Below, piece after piece: positions 8,614 to 18,188 of a stretch of 62,058 bases of DNA. The stretch's first letter is position 1. Each line of letters opens with the position of its first letter. Below the pieces are notes generated by a model. That model was not told the DNA's origin. It ran no database searches and saw only the letters and a program-made list of their open reading frames with translations. The DNA is from Streptomyces albus subsp. chlorinus. GTDB lineage: Bacteria > Actinomycetota > Actinomycetes > Streptomycetales > Streptomycetaceae. The translations under genes were made by a program, and so were the position numbers. The stretch covers positions 4,401,153-4,463,210 of the forward strand of contig NZ_VJOK01000001.1 of assembly GCF_013302895.1 (NCBI RefSeq). The letters run 5' to 3'.

Positions 8614-9579
8614 CTAGCGGCGGCGGCGCTGGACCGCGACGGCGGCGGCCGCGCCACCCGCCAGCGCGCCGACTCCGGCCGCCGCCGGGATGCCGACCTT
8701 GGCCGCCTTCCGGCCCGTGCGGTAGTCGCGCAGTCGCCAGCCCATTTCACGAGCGTGCGCCCGAAGACGGCTGTCAGGATTGATCGCATACGGATGACCG
8801 ACGAGGGACAGCATCGGAATGTCGTTCGCCGAATCGCTGTACGCGGCGCACCTGTCGAGGTCCAGCCCCTCCGCGGCGGCCAGCGCCCGCACCGCCTCCG
8901 CCTTGGCCGGTCCGTGCAGCGGTTCGCCGACCAGCCGGCCGGTGTAGACGCCGCCCACCGACTCGGCGACCGTGCCCAGCGCGCCGGTCAGCCCGAGGCG
9001 GCGCGCGATGATCGTGGCCGTCTCCACCGGAGCCGCCGTCACCAGCCACACCTTCTGCCCCGCGTCCAGGTGCGCCTGCGCCAGCGCGCGGGTGCCCGGC
9101 CAGATGCGGCCCGCCATGTACTCGTCGTAGATCTCCTCGCCGATCGCCATCAGCTCCGAGACCCGGTGGCCCTTGACGATCGACAGCGCGCTCTCGCGGG
9201 CTTCCTGCATGTGGTCGGCGTTCTCGGCGCCCGCCAGGCGGAAGTACGCCTGCTGCCAGGCGAACCGGGCCAGTTCGCGCTTGCGGAAGAACTTCCGCTT
9301 GTACAGGCCGCGGCCGAAGTGGAAGAGCGCCGCGCCCTGCATCACCGTGTTGTCCAGATCGAAGAACGCGGCGGCGCGCACGTCCCCGGAGACGGGGAAC
9401 TCCGCCTCCTCGGCCCCTTCCCCCTCACCGCGCCGGGCGGCCTCGGCCGCTTCCGCCGCCAGCTCCCGCTCCTGCTTGCGCGCCGCCTCCGCGGCGGCCT
9501 CGCCGGCGAGCACGCTGCGCGCGGTCGCGAAGCGCTTGCGAGAGGTGAGCCATGCGGGAAGGGCCATGCCCGCGAGCAT
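8614..9579 (-). CDS. HAD-superfamily subclass IB phosphatase (SerB-like)
   Basis: Haloacid dehalogenase hydrolase of 321 residues; its position matches mycobacterial SerB1 (Rv0505c). All four HAD motifs are present: FFDLDNTVM (nucleophile Asp), LVTAAP (motif II), a Lys in GPAKAEAV (motif III) and [11 protein letters not shown] (motif IV). A charged Ala/Glu-rich N-terminal region of about 65 residues precedes the catalytic core. The C-terminus ends in a hydrophobic segment ([20 protein letters not shown]) followed by RRRR, suggesting a tail anchor. Two in-frame ATGs (9579 and 9567) are possible and neither has a strong ribosome binding site. Substrate not determinable from sequence; phosphoserine or a lysophospholipid-type phosphate are the family options. 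Confidence 0.85.
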   Translation of the reverse strand: MLAGMALPAWLTSRKRFATARSVLAGEAAAEAARKQERELAAEAAEAARRGEGEGAEEAEFPVSGDVRAAAFFDLDNTVMQGAALFHFGRGLYKRKFFRKRELARFAWQQAYFRLAGAENADHMQEARESALSIVKGHRVSELMAIGEEIYDEYMAGRIWPGTRALAQAHLDAGQKVWLVTAAPVETATIIARRLGLTGALGTVAESVGGVYTGRLVGEPLHGPAKAEAVRALAAAEGLDLDRCAAYSDSANDIPMLSLVGHPYAINPDSRLRAHAREMGWRLRDYRTGRKAAKVGIPAAAGVGALAGGAAAAVAVQRRRR

Positions 9580-9593
9580 AGCCAGTTTGTTCG

Positions 9594-9692
9594 GTGGGTC
9601 CGTTACGCGCGGGTGTCCGGCCGGGGGTCCGGGGGTTGCTCCCCGGGGGGTGGTGTGTGAGGTGGGTCCGTTGCGTGGGGGTGTCGGGCCGG
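9594..9692. repeat. Imperfect direct repeat before the glutaredoxin gene
   Basis: GGTGGGTCCGTTACGCGCGG and, 67 bases later, a near-identical GGTGGGTCCGTTGCGTGGGG, each followed by GTGTCCGGCCGGG or a variant, in a G-rich divergent promoter region between the HAD and glutaredoxin genes. Confidence 0.5.
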
Positions 9693-9752
9693 GAGTGGGG
9701 TCCGGGGTGGCCGTGGGGGCCGGGGTGTCCTTCGGGGGTCGAGAATGGACGT

Positions 9753-9989
9753 ATGAAGACTGTGACCCTCATCGGGAAGCCCGGGTGCCATCTGTGTGAC
9801 GTGGCGCGGGACGTGATCGTGCGGGTGTGCGCCGAAGTGGGCGCCGCCTGGGAGGAGAAGGACATCAACCAGGACCAGGAGCTGTACCGCACGTACTGGG
9901 AGCAGATCCCGGTCGTGCTGGTGGACGGCGAGCAGCACGACTTCTGGCGCGTGGACCCGGAGCGGCTCCGCGGCGCGCTCACGTCGTGA
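9753..9989 (+). CDS. Glutaredoxin family protein
   Basis: A 78-residue thioredoxin-fold protein with a CxxC redox motif ([12 protein letters not shown], residues 9-20), the conserved cis-proline in [10 protein letters not shown], and the C-terminal FWRVDPERL helix. It corresponds to the glutaredoxin-like protein found next to hemA in actinobacteria (Rv0508). Likely a cytosolic thiol-disulfide oxidoreductase working with mycothiol or thioredoxin reductase (inference). Its location just ahead of rex and the haem genes fits a redox theme. Confidence 0.9.
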   Translation: MKTVTLIGKPGCHLCDVARDVIVRVCAEVGAAWEEKDINQDQELYRTYWEQIPVVLVDGEQHDFWRVDPERLRGALTS

Positions 9990-10240
9990 CGCAGCGCTGA
10001 CGGCCGCGACCGGCCGTCGCCTCCCGCCGTTGAGGCCGGCTGTGCGCCCCGAGCCGTTTTCCGTTCAAAGACCGCCGAAAGCGGGCTTGTCGAGCGGGAA
10101 AGTGGTCAGAGTTCGAGCATATTTCGATTAGTATCGAGGGCGTTTTGCCGTGCGGGGGCGTATACGTGAGGAGTGTGACCGGGTGTCCCCGTTGATACCT
10201 GTGGCGCCGGTCACGTTGACCGGACAAAGCGGACACCATC

Positions 10241-10260
10241 TTTGTGCACGCGTTCACAAA
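10241..10260. promoter_or_regulatory. rex: Rex operator (ROP) at the rex-hem promoter
   Basis: TTTGTGCACGCGTTCACAAA matches the Streptomyces Rex consensus TGTGAAC-N3-TTCACA-type palindrome almost exactly. It lies 85 bases before the rex GTG. TTGTGC inside it and TAGCCT at 10265 could be the -35 and -10, so bound Rex would block its own promoter and that of the hem operon. Binding is lost when NADH rises. Confidence 0.9.
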
Positions 10261-10344
10261 GGCATAGCCTGGGCGCGACGGAGCGGTCCGGGAGGGTGCC
10301 TCACGTTCGACCGCTCACCGCTTCGCGCAACCGGCAGGAGCACC

Positions 10345-11163
10345 GTGGCAACTGGCCGAAACCACCGTCCGGCGACGAGTCGGAGCCGAGGAATCCCCGA
10401 GGCGACCGTCGCCCGGCTTCCGCTGTATCTGCGGGCACTCACCGCTCTGTCCGAGCGCTCGGTGCCGACGGTCTCCTCGGAGGAGCTGGCCTCGGCGGCC
10501 GGCGTGAATTCGGCCAAGCTCCGCAAGGACTTCTCCTACCTCGGCTCCTACGGCACGCGGGGCGTCGGCTACGACGTCGAGTACCTCGTCTACCAGATCT
10601 CACGCGAACTGGGTCTCACCCAGGACTGGCCCGTGGTGATCGTCGGTATCGGCAACCTCGGCGCCGCCCTCGCCAATTACGGCGGTTTCGCCTCGCGCGG
10701 CTTCCGGGTCGCGGCGCTGATCGACGCCGACCCGCAACTGGCCGGCAAGCCCGTGGCGGGCATCCCCGTCCAGCACACGGACGAGCTGGAGAAGATCATC
10801 TCCGACAACGGGGTGTCCATCGGCGTGATCGCCACCCCCGCGGGCGCCGCCCAGCAGGTGTGCGACCGCCTGGTGGCCGCCGGGATCACCTCGATCCTCA
10901 ACTTCGCGCCGACCGTGCTCTCCGTCCCCGAGGGGGTGGACGTGCGCAAGGTCGACCTCTCCATAGAGCTGCAGATTCTCGCCTTCCACGAGCAGCGCAA
11001 GGCGGGCGAGGAACCGGGGGCGTCCTCCGGCCGGCGGCCCGGGGAGGCTGCCGCGCCGGACGTGGACACCGCGCCGCCCGCCGCGCCCCCCGCCGTGGCC
11101 GTGACCAAGCGGCCCCCCGAGTCCGGACCTGACGGGGACCTGCCCGCCGTGATGCCGGCATGA
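10345..11163 (+). CDS. rex: Redox-sensing transcriptional repressor Rex
   Basis: Dimeric repressor of 272 residues that senses the NADH/NAD+ ratio. An N-terminal winged helix (IPEATVARLPLYLRALTALS; SSEELASAAGVNSAKLRKDF) is followed by a Rossmann domain with the nucleotide loop VVIVGIGNLGAAL near residue 93, and a C-terminal domain-swapped helix ending LQILAFHEQRKAGEE. The tail of about 50 residues is Pro/Ala-rich and variable. The GTG start is supported by GGCAGGAG 4-10 bases upstream. Its stop overlaps the hemA start (ATGA), making it the first gene of the rex-hemACDB operon, with a Rex operator in front. Confidence 0.97.
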   Translation: MATGRNHRPATSRSRGIPEATVARLPLYLRALTALSERSVPTVSSEELASAAGVNSAKLRKDFSYLGSYGTRGVGYDVEYLVYQISRELGLTQDWPVVIVGIGNLGAALANYGGFASRGFRVAALIDADPQLAGKPVAGIPVQHTDELEKIISDNGVSIGVIATPAGAAQQVCDRLVAAGITSILNFAPTVLSVPEGVDVRKVDLSIELQILAFHEQRKAGEEPGASSGRRPGEAAAPDVDTAPPAAPPAVAVTKRPPESGPDGDLPAVMPA

Positions 11164-12479
11164 GCCTGCTCGTCGTCGGCCTGAGCCATCGCAGCGCGCC
11201 GGTCAGCGTGCTGGAGCGTGCCGCTCTGCCGCCCCAGGCGCGGGGCAAGCTGCTCCAGGACGCCGTGGGCGCCGAGCCCGCCGCCGAGGCCGCGGTGCTC
11301 TCCACCTGCAACCGGATCGAACTGTACGCGGACGTCGACAAGTTCCACGCCGGTGTCGCCGAGCTGTCCACCCTGCTGGCACAGCACAGCGGCGTCACGC
11401 TGGACGAGCTGACCCCCTATCTGTACGTGCACTACGAGGACCGTGCCGTGCACCACCTGTTCTCGGTGGCGTGCGGGCTGGACTCGATGGTCGTCGGCGA
11501 GGGGCAGATCCTCGGGCAGATCAAGGACGCGCTGGCCGTCGCGCAGGAGCAGCACACCGCGGGCCGGCTGCTGAACGACCTGTTCCAGCAGGCGCTGCGG
11601 GTGGGCAAGCGGGCCCATTCCGAGACGGGCATCGACAAGGCCGGGCAGTCCCTGGTCACCTTCGGGCTGGAGCAGCTCGCGGCCGGCGCGCCCGTGGAGG
11701 AGTGGGCGCGGGGGCGCCGCGCGCTGGTGATCGGCGCCGGGTCCATGTCCTCGCTCGCCGCGGTGACGCTGGCGCGGGCCGGTGTGGGCGAACTGGTGAT
11801 CGTCAACCGGACGCTGGAGAGGGCGGAGCGGCTGGCGGAGAGCCTGGGCGCCCGTGCCCGGCCGATGGGGGCCGTGGCCGAGGAGCTGGCCGCCGCCGAC
11901 GTCGTCGTCTCCTGCACCGGCGCGACCGGGCTCGTCCTGACCGCCACCGACATCGAGGGCGCCCTCCGCGGCCGGGACCTGGGTGCGGCAGCGGCGCTGT
12001 CGGTGCTCGACCTGGCCATGCCCCGCGACGTCGATGTGGCCGTGCACCGGATCGACGGGGTGCGGCTGGTGGACATCGAGTCGCTGGCCGACGCCGAGGC
12101 CGACGCCCCGATGGCTGGGGATGTGGAGGCCGTCCGTGGCATTGTGGCGGAGGAGGTCGCCGCGTTCGGTGCCGCGCAGCGGGCCGCGACCATCACTCCG
12201 ACCGTGGTGGCACTGCGGACCATGGCCGCCGACGTGGTCTCCAGCGAGCTGGCCCGCCTGGAGGGGCGGCTGCACGGGATGGACGACAAACTGCGCGCGG
12301 AGGTCACGCAGACCGTGCGCCGAGTCGTCGACAAGCTGCTGCACGCGCCGACGGTGCGGGTCAAGCAGCTCGCGGGCGAGCCCGGCGGTGCCGGGTACGC
12401 CGACGCGTTGCGTGAACTCTTCGACCTCGACCCGCAGGCGGTCGCCGCTGTCAGCAATCCGGAACAGGAGCGGCAATGA
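11160..12479 (+). CDS. hemA: Glutamyl-tRNA reductase
   Basis: Catalyses NADPH-dependent reduction of glutamyl-tRNA(Glu) to glutamate-1-semialdehyde, the first committed step of C5 haem and corrin synthesis (439 residues). The catalytic Cys50 sits in LSTCNRIELY. The signature HLFSVACGLDSMVVGEGQIL lies near residue 100. An NADPH-binding Rossmann segment (ALVIGAGSMSSLAA) starts near residue 190, and the dimerisation helix is C-terminal. Coupled to rex and hemC by 4-base ATGA overlaps. The product passes to HemL, encoded near 28 kb. Confidence 0.97.
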   Translation: MSLLVVGLSHRSAPVSVLERAALPPQARGKLLQDAVGAEPAAEAAVLSTCNRIELYADVDKFHAGVAELSTLLAQHSGVTLDELTPYLYVHYEDRAVHHLFSVACGLDSMVVGEGQILGQIKDALAVAQEQHTAGRLLNDLFQQALRVGKRAHSETGIDKAGQSLVTFGLEQLAAGAPVEEWARGRRALVIGAGSMSSLAAVTLARAGVGELVIVNRTLERAERLAESLGARARPMGAVAEELAAADVVVSCTGATGLVLTATDIEGALRGRDLGAAAALSVLDLAMPRDVDVAVHRIDGVRLVDIESLADAEADAPMAGDVEAVRGIVAEEVAAFGAAQRAATITPTVVALRTMAADVVSSELARLEGRLHGMDDKLRAEVTQTVRRVVDKLLHAPTVRVKQLAGEPGGAGYADALRELFDLDPQAVAAVSNPEQERQ

Positions 12480-13486
12480 AGTCCGATGCCACAGCCACCA
12501 CACCACTACGGCTGGGCACCCGGCGCAGCAAGCTCGCGATGGCACAGTCCGGGCTGGTCGCCGAGGAGGTGCGCCGGGTCACCGGGCGCCCCGTGGAGCT
12601 GGTGGAGATCACCACGTACGGCGACGTCAGCAGGGAGCAGCTCGCGCAGATCGGCGGCACCGGGGTGTTCGTCAACGCGCTGCGGGACGCGCTGCTGAAC
12701 GGTGAGATCGACTTCGCCGTGCACTCGCTGAAGGACCTGCCGACCACGCAGCCCGAGCAGTTCGCGCTGGCGGCCGTGCCCCGGCGTGCCGACGCCAGGG
12801 ACGTCCTGGTCGGCAGCGACGGACTGGGCTTCGAGGAGCTGATCCGGGCCGCCGCGCCGGGCACGGCGCGGATCGGCACGGGCTCGCCCCGCCGGATGGC
12901 GCAGCTGCACGCCTGGGCGCGCTCGCTCGGTGCCGAGATCGAGACCGTCCCGATCCGGGGGAATATCGACACGCGTATCGGGTACGTGCGCTCCGGCGAG
13001 CTCGACGCGGTCGTGCTCGCCGCCGCCGGGCTGACGCGCATCGGACGCCTCGAGGCGGAGGCCACCGAACTGATCAGCCCGGACCAGGTACTTCCCGCCC
13101 CCGGACAGGGGGCACTGGCCGTCGAGTGCGCGGCGTCCCACGCGCATCTGGCCGCACAGCTCGCGGAGCTGGACGACCCGCACACGCGGGCGGCCGTCAC
13201 CGCCGAGCGAACCCTGCTCGCCGCCTTGGAGGCCGGCTGCAGCGCACCCGTGGGTGCGCTGGCCGACCTGCTTGTCGAGGGGCAGGTTGTCACCGAAATG
13301 CGCCTGCGCGGCGTCGTCGGCACCACCGACGGGCGCACGCTGGTGCAGTTGTCCACCACCGGTCCCGTACCGGCGTCCGACGGCGGTTCCGCCGGCCTCG
13401 CGCCCTTCGTGCGCATGGGCAGGGAGCTAGCCGACGAGATGCTCGCCAAGGGTGCGGCCGGTCTGATGGGGGAGCGAGCACTTTGA
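12476..13486 (+). CDS. hemC: Porphobilinogen deaminase (hydroxymethylbilane synthase)
   Basis: Joins four porphobilinogen units into hydroxymethylbilane (336 residues). It shows LRLGTRRSKLAMAQ at the N-terminus, the active-site Asp region HSLKDLPT, the arginines of GTGSPRRMAQL and RGNIDTRIGYV, and Cys255 in EAGCSAPVGA, which carries the dipyrromethane cofactor. The coding sequence overlaps hemA by ATGA and ends on the TTGA that starts hemD. Confidence 0.97.
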   Translation: MKSDATATTPLRLGTRRSKLAMAQSGLVAEEVRRVTGRPVELVEITTYGDVSREQLAQIGGTGVFVNALRDALLNGEIDFAVHSLKDLPTTQPEQFALAAVPRRADARDVLVGSDGLGFEELIRAAAPGTARIGTGSPRRMAQLHAWARSLGAEIETVPIRGNIDTRIGYVRSGELDAVVLAAAGLTRIGRLEAEATELISPDQVLPAPGQGALAVECAASHAHLAAQLAELDDPHTRAAVTAERTLLAALEAGCSAPVGALADLLVEGQVVTEMRLRGVVGTTDGRTLVQLSTTGPVPASDGGSAGLAPFVRMGRELADEMLAKGAAGLMGERAL

Positions 13487-15198
13487 GCCCCACCGCCGCC
13501 GACAAGTCGCGCGCCGACAAGTCGAGCACCGCACAGAAGACGGCAGTCGCGAGACAGCACCTGCACGGTGCACACGGTCACGTCACCTTCCTGGGTGCCG
13601 GGCCGGGAGACCCGGGGCTGCTGACGTTGCGCGCCGTCGAGGCGTTGGGGCAGGCCGACGTGCTTGTCGCCGACCCCCGCGTGCATGACGTCGTACGCGC
13701 CCACACCCGCCCAGGGGTGGACACGCCGCTTCAGCCGGTGGCTGACGAGGCGTCAACTGCCTCCGCACCGGCGGACGATGCAGCTCTCGACCCCGGCGAG
13801 TCTGCCATAGCCGCCGCGCGCGCCGGCAAGCGGGTCGTGCGTGCGGTCGCGGGTGACCCGGGACTGGACTCGGACGCGGCCCGCGAGATGCTCGCGCTGG
13901 CCGCCGAGGGCATCCCGTTCGAGGTCGTGCCGGGCATCGCGGCCGCCGTCGGCGTGCCCGCCTACGCGGGGGTGCCGCTGCGGGACGCGCAGGGCACCGA
14001 CGTGCGGTTCGTGGACGCCGCCACGGCCGGTGACCGGTGCTGGACGGAGCTGGGCGTCAGCGACGCCACCGTCGTGGTCTCCACCACCCTGGACGGGGTG
14101 GGCGCCGCCGCGGGCGAGCTGGTGGCCGCGGGCCGCAAGCCGGACACCCCGCTGACCGTCACGCTCGCCGGGACGACCACCCGGCAGCGCACCTTCACCT
14201 CGACGCTCGGCGGGATCAACCAGACCCTCAAGCAGGCGAAGGTGCTGCCCTCGCCGGACGGCGGGCAGTCCGTCATAGCCGTGGTCGGCGAGCGCAGCGC
14301 CGCGGCCCAGCGCGACCAGCTGGCCTGGTTCGAGTCCAAGCCGCTCTTCGGCTGGCAGGTCCTGGTGCCGCGCACCAAGGAGCAGGCGGCCTCCCTCTCC
14401 GACCAGCTCCGCTCCTACGGCGCCGTACCGGCCGAGGTGCCGACGATCGCCGTGGAGCCGCCGCGCACCCCGCAGCAGATGGAGCGCGCGGTCAAGGGCC
14501 TGGTCACGGGCCGCTACGAGTGGATCGCGTTCACCTCCGTCAACGCCGTCAAGGCGGTGCGCGAGAAGTTCGAGGAGTACGGGCTCGACGCGCGGGCCTT
14601 CGCCGGGATCAAGGTCGCGGCGGTGGGCGAGCAGACCGCCAGGGCGCTGGTGGAGTTCGGTGTGAAGCCGGACCTGGTGCCCAGCGGGGAGCAGTCGGCG
14701 GCGGGGCTGCTGGAGGACTGGCCGCCCTACGACCCGGTCTTCGACCCGATCGACCGGGTCTTCCTGCCGCGCGCCGACATCGCCACCGAGACGCTGGTGG
14801 CCGGTCTGATCGAGCTGGGCTGGGAGGTGGACGACGTGACGGCGTACCGCACCGTGCGCGCCTCGCCGCCGCCCGCCGAGACCCGGGAGGCCATCAAGGG
14901 CGGGGGGTTCGACGCGGTGCTGTTCACCTCGTCGTCCACCGTGCGGAACCTGGTCGGCATCGCGGGCAAGCCGCACAACGTCACCGTCATCGCCTGTATC
15001 GGCCCGGCCACCGCCAAGACGGCGGAGGAGCACGGGCTGCGGGTGGACGTCATGGCTCCCGAGCCGTCCGTGCACAAGCTGGCCGAGGCGCTGGCCGACT
15101 TCGGCGCGCGGCGCCGCGCCGCGGCCGTCGAGGCCGGTGAACCGGTGAAGCGGCCGAGCGAGAAGCGCCCGGCCAGGAGGAGGGCACGCACATCATGA
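13483..15198 (+). CDS. hemD: Bifunctional uroporphyrinogen-III C-methyltransferase / uroporphyrinogen-III synthase
   Basis: Fusion of about 571 residues. The first half is a SUMT/CobA-type methyltransferase domain with VTFLGAGPGDPGLLTLRA near residue 30 and the VRAVAGDPGLDSDAAREML and VPGIAAAVGVPAYAGVPL blocks. The second half (from about residue 285, WQVLVPRTKEQAASLSDQLR) is a HemD domain that closes hydroxymethylbilane with ring-D inversion. Expected products are uroporphyrinogen III for haem and precorrin-2 for sirohaem/B12. The start is taken as the TTG that overlaps the hemC stop (TTGA), with GGGGGAG 7 bases upstream. GDPGL has lost some residues of the canonical SUMT loop, so methyltransferase activity is plausible rather than certain. 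Confidence 0.92.
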   Translation: MSPTAADKSRADKSSTAQKTAVARQHLHGAHGHVTFLGAGPGDPGLLTLRAVEALGQADVLVADPRVHDVVRAHTRPGVDTPLQPVADEASTASAPADDAALDPGESAIAAARAGKRVVRAVAGDPGLDSDAAREMLALAAEGIPFEVVPGIAAAVGVPAYAGVPLRDAQGTDVRFVDAATAGDRCWTELGVSDATVVVSTTLDGVGAAAGELVAAGRKPDTPLTVTLAGTTTRQRTFTSTLGGINQTLKQAKVLPSPDGGQSVIAVVGERSAAAQRDQLAWFESKPLFGWQVLVPRTKEQAASLSDQLRSYGAVPAEVPTIAVEPPRTPQQMERAVKGLVTGRYEWIAFTSVNAVKAVREKFEEYGLDARAFAGIKVAAVGEQTARALVEFGVKPDLVPSGEQSAAGLLEDWPPYDPVFDPIDRVFLPRADIATETLVAGLIELGWEVDDVTAYRTVRASPPPAETREAIKGGGFDAVLFTSSSTVRNLVGIAGKPHNVTVIACIGPATAKTAEEHGLRVDVMAPEPSVHKLAEALADFGARRRAAAVEAGEPVKRPSEKRPARRRARTS

Positions 15199-16196
15199 GC
15201 ACGTACGGCGGCTTCCCCGCGGCCCGGCCGCGGCGGCTGCGCACCACCCCCGCCATGCGGCGTCTGGTCGCCGAGCACCAGACGCGGCCGGCGGACCTGA
15301 TCCTGCCCGCCTTCGTGCGGGAGGGGATCAGCGAGCCGGTGCCGGTGGGCGCCATGCCCGGCGTGGTCCAGCACACCCGGGACACCCTGCGGAAGGCCGC
15401 CGTGGAGGCGGTGGAGGCCGGTGTCGGCGGGCTGATGCTCTACGGGGTGCCGGAGGAGGCCAAGAAGGACGCGGCCGGTACGGCGGGCACCGATCCCGAG
15501 GGCATCCTCCAGGTGGCGCTGCGGGACGTGCGGGCCGAGGTCGGCGACGCGCTGGTCCTCATGTCCGACCTGTGCCTGGACGAGTACACCGACCACGGCC
15601 ACTGCGGCGTGCTCACCGCCGACGGGAGGGTCGACAACGACGCGACGCTGGAGCGGTACGCCGAGATGGCCCGCGTCCAGGCCGACGCCGGGGCCCATGT
15701 GCTGGGCCCCAGCGGCATGATGGACGGCCAGATCGGGTACGTCCGCGCGGCGCTGGAGAAGGCCGGGCACCAGGACGTGGCCCTCTTCGCCTACACCGCG
15801 AAGTACTCCTCGGCCTTCTACGGTCCCTTCCGGGAGGCCGTGGGCTCCTCGCTCAAAGGCGACCGCAAGACCTACCAGCAGGACCCGGCCAACGCCCGCG
15901 AGGCGCTGCGCGAGCTGTCGCTCGACCTGGCCGAGGGCGCGGACATGGTGATGGTCAAGCCGGGCCTGCCGTACCTGGACATCCTGCGGGACTTCGCCGA
16001 GCGGGCCGAGGTGCCGGTCGGCGTCTACCAGATCTCCGGTGAGTACGCCATGGTCGAGGCGGCGGCGGAGAGGGGCTGGATCGACCGCGAGGCGGCCATC
16101 CTGGAGACGCTCACCAGCTTCACCCGGGCCGGCGCGAGCATGATCCTCACCTACTGGGCGACGGAGGCCGCACGGCTGCTGCGCGACCGGATCTGA
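15195..16196 (+). CDS. hemB: Delta-aminolevulinic acid dehydratase (porphobilinogen synthase)
   Basis: Condenses two 5-aminolevulinate molecules to porphobilinogen (333 residues, normal length). The catalytic lysines are in FAYTAKYSSAFYGPFREA and MVMVKPGLPYLDI. The metal-site segment reads LMSDLCLDEYTDHGHCG, a Cys/Asp pattern typical of actinobacterial enzymes. ATGA overlap with hemD. It is the last gene of the rex operon and is followed by a very strong terminator. Confidence 0.97.
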   Translation: MSTYGGFPAARPRRLRTTPAMRRLVAEHQTRPADLILPAFVREGISEPVPVGAMPGVVQHTRDTLRKAAVEAVEAGVGGLMLYGVPEEAKKDAAGTAGTDPEGILQVALRDVRAEVGDALVLMSDLCLDEYTDHGHCGVLTADGRVDNDATLERYAEMARVQADAGAHVLGPSGMMDGQIGYVRAALEKAGHQDVALFAYTAKYSSAFYGPFREAVGSSLKGDRKTYQQDPANAREALRELSLDLAEGADMVMVKPGLPYLDILRDFAERAEVPVGVYQISGEYAMVEAAAERGWIDREAAILETLTSFTRAGASMILTYWATEAARLLRDRI

Positions 16197-16222
16197 GCCG
16201 CGGTCCGCGCACGGACGGACAA

Positions 16223-16263
16223 CGTGTAAGGGGCGCCCTCCTTGGGAGGGCGCCCCTTACACG
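16223..16263. terminator. Strong bidirectional terminator between hemB and argS
   Basis: A perfect 19-bp stem, CGTGTAAGGGGCGCCCTCC against its complement, with a TTG loop, placed between the two convergent genes. It should end the rex-hem operon on one strand and argS on the other. Confidence 0.9.
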
Positions 16264-16278
16264 TGCGTCAGGCGGGGA

Positions 16279-18048
16279 CTACAGCCGCTCGGGCGTACGG
16301 ATGCCGAGCAGGGCCAAGCCCTGGTGGAGGACCTTGGCGGTCAGGTCGCACAGGAACAGGCGGTTCTCCGCCTGCTCGGTGGTGTCGGCCTTGAGCACCG
16401 GGCAGTTCTCGAAGAACCGGCTGTAGAGCGTGGCCAGTTCGTACAGGTAGGCCGTCACCTTGTGCGGCGCGTACTCGTCGGCGGCCGCCACCAGGGTGTC
16501 CGCGAAACCGTCCAGGTGCAGCGCCAGCGCCCGCTCGGCCGCGGCCAGCTCCAGCCCAGGGTGCGGCACCGGCTTCAGCTCGCCCGCGCGCCGGAAGATC
16601 GAGCGCACGCGCGCGTAGGCGTACTGGAGGTAGACGCTGGTGTCGCCCTGGAGGGAGACCATGCGGTCCAGGTCGAAGACGTAGTCGCGCGTCATCGAGT
16701 TCGACAGGTCCGCGTACTTGACCGCGCCGATGCCCACCTGCTGGGCGCGCCGCTGGATCTCCTCCTCGGGCACCCCCTCGTCGGCCTTCTCGCGGACGAC
16801 GGCCGCCGCCCGCTCGACCGCCTCGTCCAGCAGGTCCACCAGCCGCACCGTCTCGCCCTCACGGGTCTTGAACGGCTTGCCGTCCTTGCCCAGCACCGTG
16901 CCGAACGCCAGCTGCCTGGCGGCGCCCTCGGGCAGCCAGCCGGCGCGCTGCGCCGTCTCGAACACCATGCGGAAGTGCAGCGCCTGCCGGGCGTCCACCA
17001 CGTACAGCAGGGTGTCCGCCTTCAGCTCGCCGATCCGGTTGCGGATGGCGGCCAGGTCGGTGGCGGCGTAGCCGAAACCGCCGTTGGACTTCTGCACGAT
17101 CAGCGGTGTGGGCGTGCCGTCCGGGCCCTTGATGTCCTCGAAGAACACGCACAGCGCGCCCTCGGAGCGGACCGCGACACCGGACTCCTCCAGGTCCTTG
17201 ACCACCTGCTGGAGGTCGTCGTTGTACGCGCTCTCTCCGACGATGTCCGCGTCGCGGATCTCGACGTCCAGCTCCTCGTAGACGCCCTGGAAGTACGTCT
17301 TCGACTCGTCCACGATCTTGTGCCAGAGGGCCAGCGTCTCCGGGTCGCCGCTCTGCAGGGCGGGCACCCGGTCGCGGGCGCGGGCCTTGAAGCCCTCGTC
17401 GGAGTCGAAGACGGCGCGCGAGGACCTGTAGAGCCGGTTGAGCCGGGCCATCGCGGCCTCGCCCGCGTCCTTGGCGTCCGCCGAGTCGGACTCGTGGTCC
17501 AGCTCGGTCGGGTGCTCGATCAGGTACTGGATGAGCATGCCGAAGTTGGTGCCCCAGTCGCCGATGTGGTGGCGGCGGATCACCTTCTCGCCCCGGTGCT
17601 CCAGCAGGTTCACGACCGCGTCGCCGATCACCGTGGAGCGCAGGTGCCCCACGTGCATCTCCTTGGCGACGTTCGGCTGCGAGTAGTCGATCACCGTGGT
17701 GCCCGGGTTCTCCGCGTACGGCACGCCGAGCCGCGGGTCCTGCCAGCGGGCGGCCAGGTTGCCCACCAGGGCCTTGTCGGCGACGGTGATGTTCAGGAAG
17801 CCGGGCCCCGACACCTCGATGCCGGCGATCTCGTCGTTGTCCGGCAGCGCCTCGGTGACCCTGGCGGCCAGCTCGCGGGGGTTGCCCCCCAGCCGCTTGG
17901 CCAGCGCCAGCATGCCGTTGGCCTGGAAGTCCGCCCGGTCGCTACGTCGCAGCAGCGGGTCGGCGGAGGCGGCCTCCGGCACAGCGGCCGAGAGGGCGTC
18001 CGAGACGCGCTGGCGGACCGTAACGGCGAGAGAGGGGACCGTAGCCAT
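16279..18048 (-). CDS. argS: Arginyl-tRNA synthetase
   Basis: Class I aminoacyl-tRNA synthetase of 589 residues. An N-terminal Add-1 domain ([20 protein letters not shown]) is followed by the HIGH motif variant in [18 protein letters not shown] near residue 130, the catalytic core with [19 protein letters not shown], a degenerate KMSKS-type loop [15 protein letters not shown], and the C-terminal anticodon-binding DALR domain ([12 protein letters not shown]). The ATG at 18048 has only weak ribosome-binding complementarity. Divergent from lysS across a 140-base shared promoter region. Confidence 0.96.
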   Translation of the reverse strand: MATVPSLAVTVRQRVSDALSAAVPEAASADPLLRRSDRADFQANGMLALAKRLGGNPRELAARVTEALPDNDEIAGIEVSGPGFLNITVADKALVGNLAARWQDPRLGVPYAENPGTTVIDYSQPNVAKEMHVGHLRSTVIGDAVVNLLEHRGEKVIRRHHIGDWGTNFGMLIQYLIEHPTELDHESDSADAKDAGEAAMARLNRLYRSSRAVFDSDEGFKARARDRVPALQSGDPETLALWHKIVDESKTYFQGVYEELDVEIRDADIVGESAYNDDLQQVVKDLEESGVAVRSEGALCVFFEDIKGPDGTPTPLIVQKSNGGFGYAATDLAAIRNRIGELKADTLLYVVDARQALHFRMVFETAQRAGWLPEGAARQLAFGTVLGKDGKPFKTREGETVRLVDLLDEAVERAAAVVREKADEGVPEEEIQRRAQQVGIGAVKYADLSNSMTRDYVFDLDRMVSLQGDTSVYLQYAYARVRSIFRRAGELKPVPHPGLELAAAERALALHLDGFADTLVAAADEYAPHKVTAYLYELATLYSRFFENCPVLKADTTEQAENRLFLCDLTAKVLHQGLALLGIRTPERL

Positions 18049-18188
18049 GGAGTGCTGACCGTTCCGTCGGAGGCTGGGATTTCGCAGCCCAGTATCCCAC
18101 GGACGCACTGGGGGGCGCCGCCGCGTTACGGGGTGGGACAATGGGCGGCGCAGGTTCGAAAGAGCGCGACGAGAAGGAAGTGCCGGAC

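Noticed and set aside
13126..13482. Upstream extension of the hemD fusion frame into hemC
   Set aside because: This part is the out-of-frame shadow of hemC. The TTG overlapping the hemC stop, with GGGGGAG upstream, is the sensible start.
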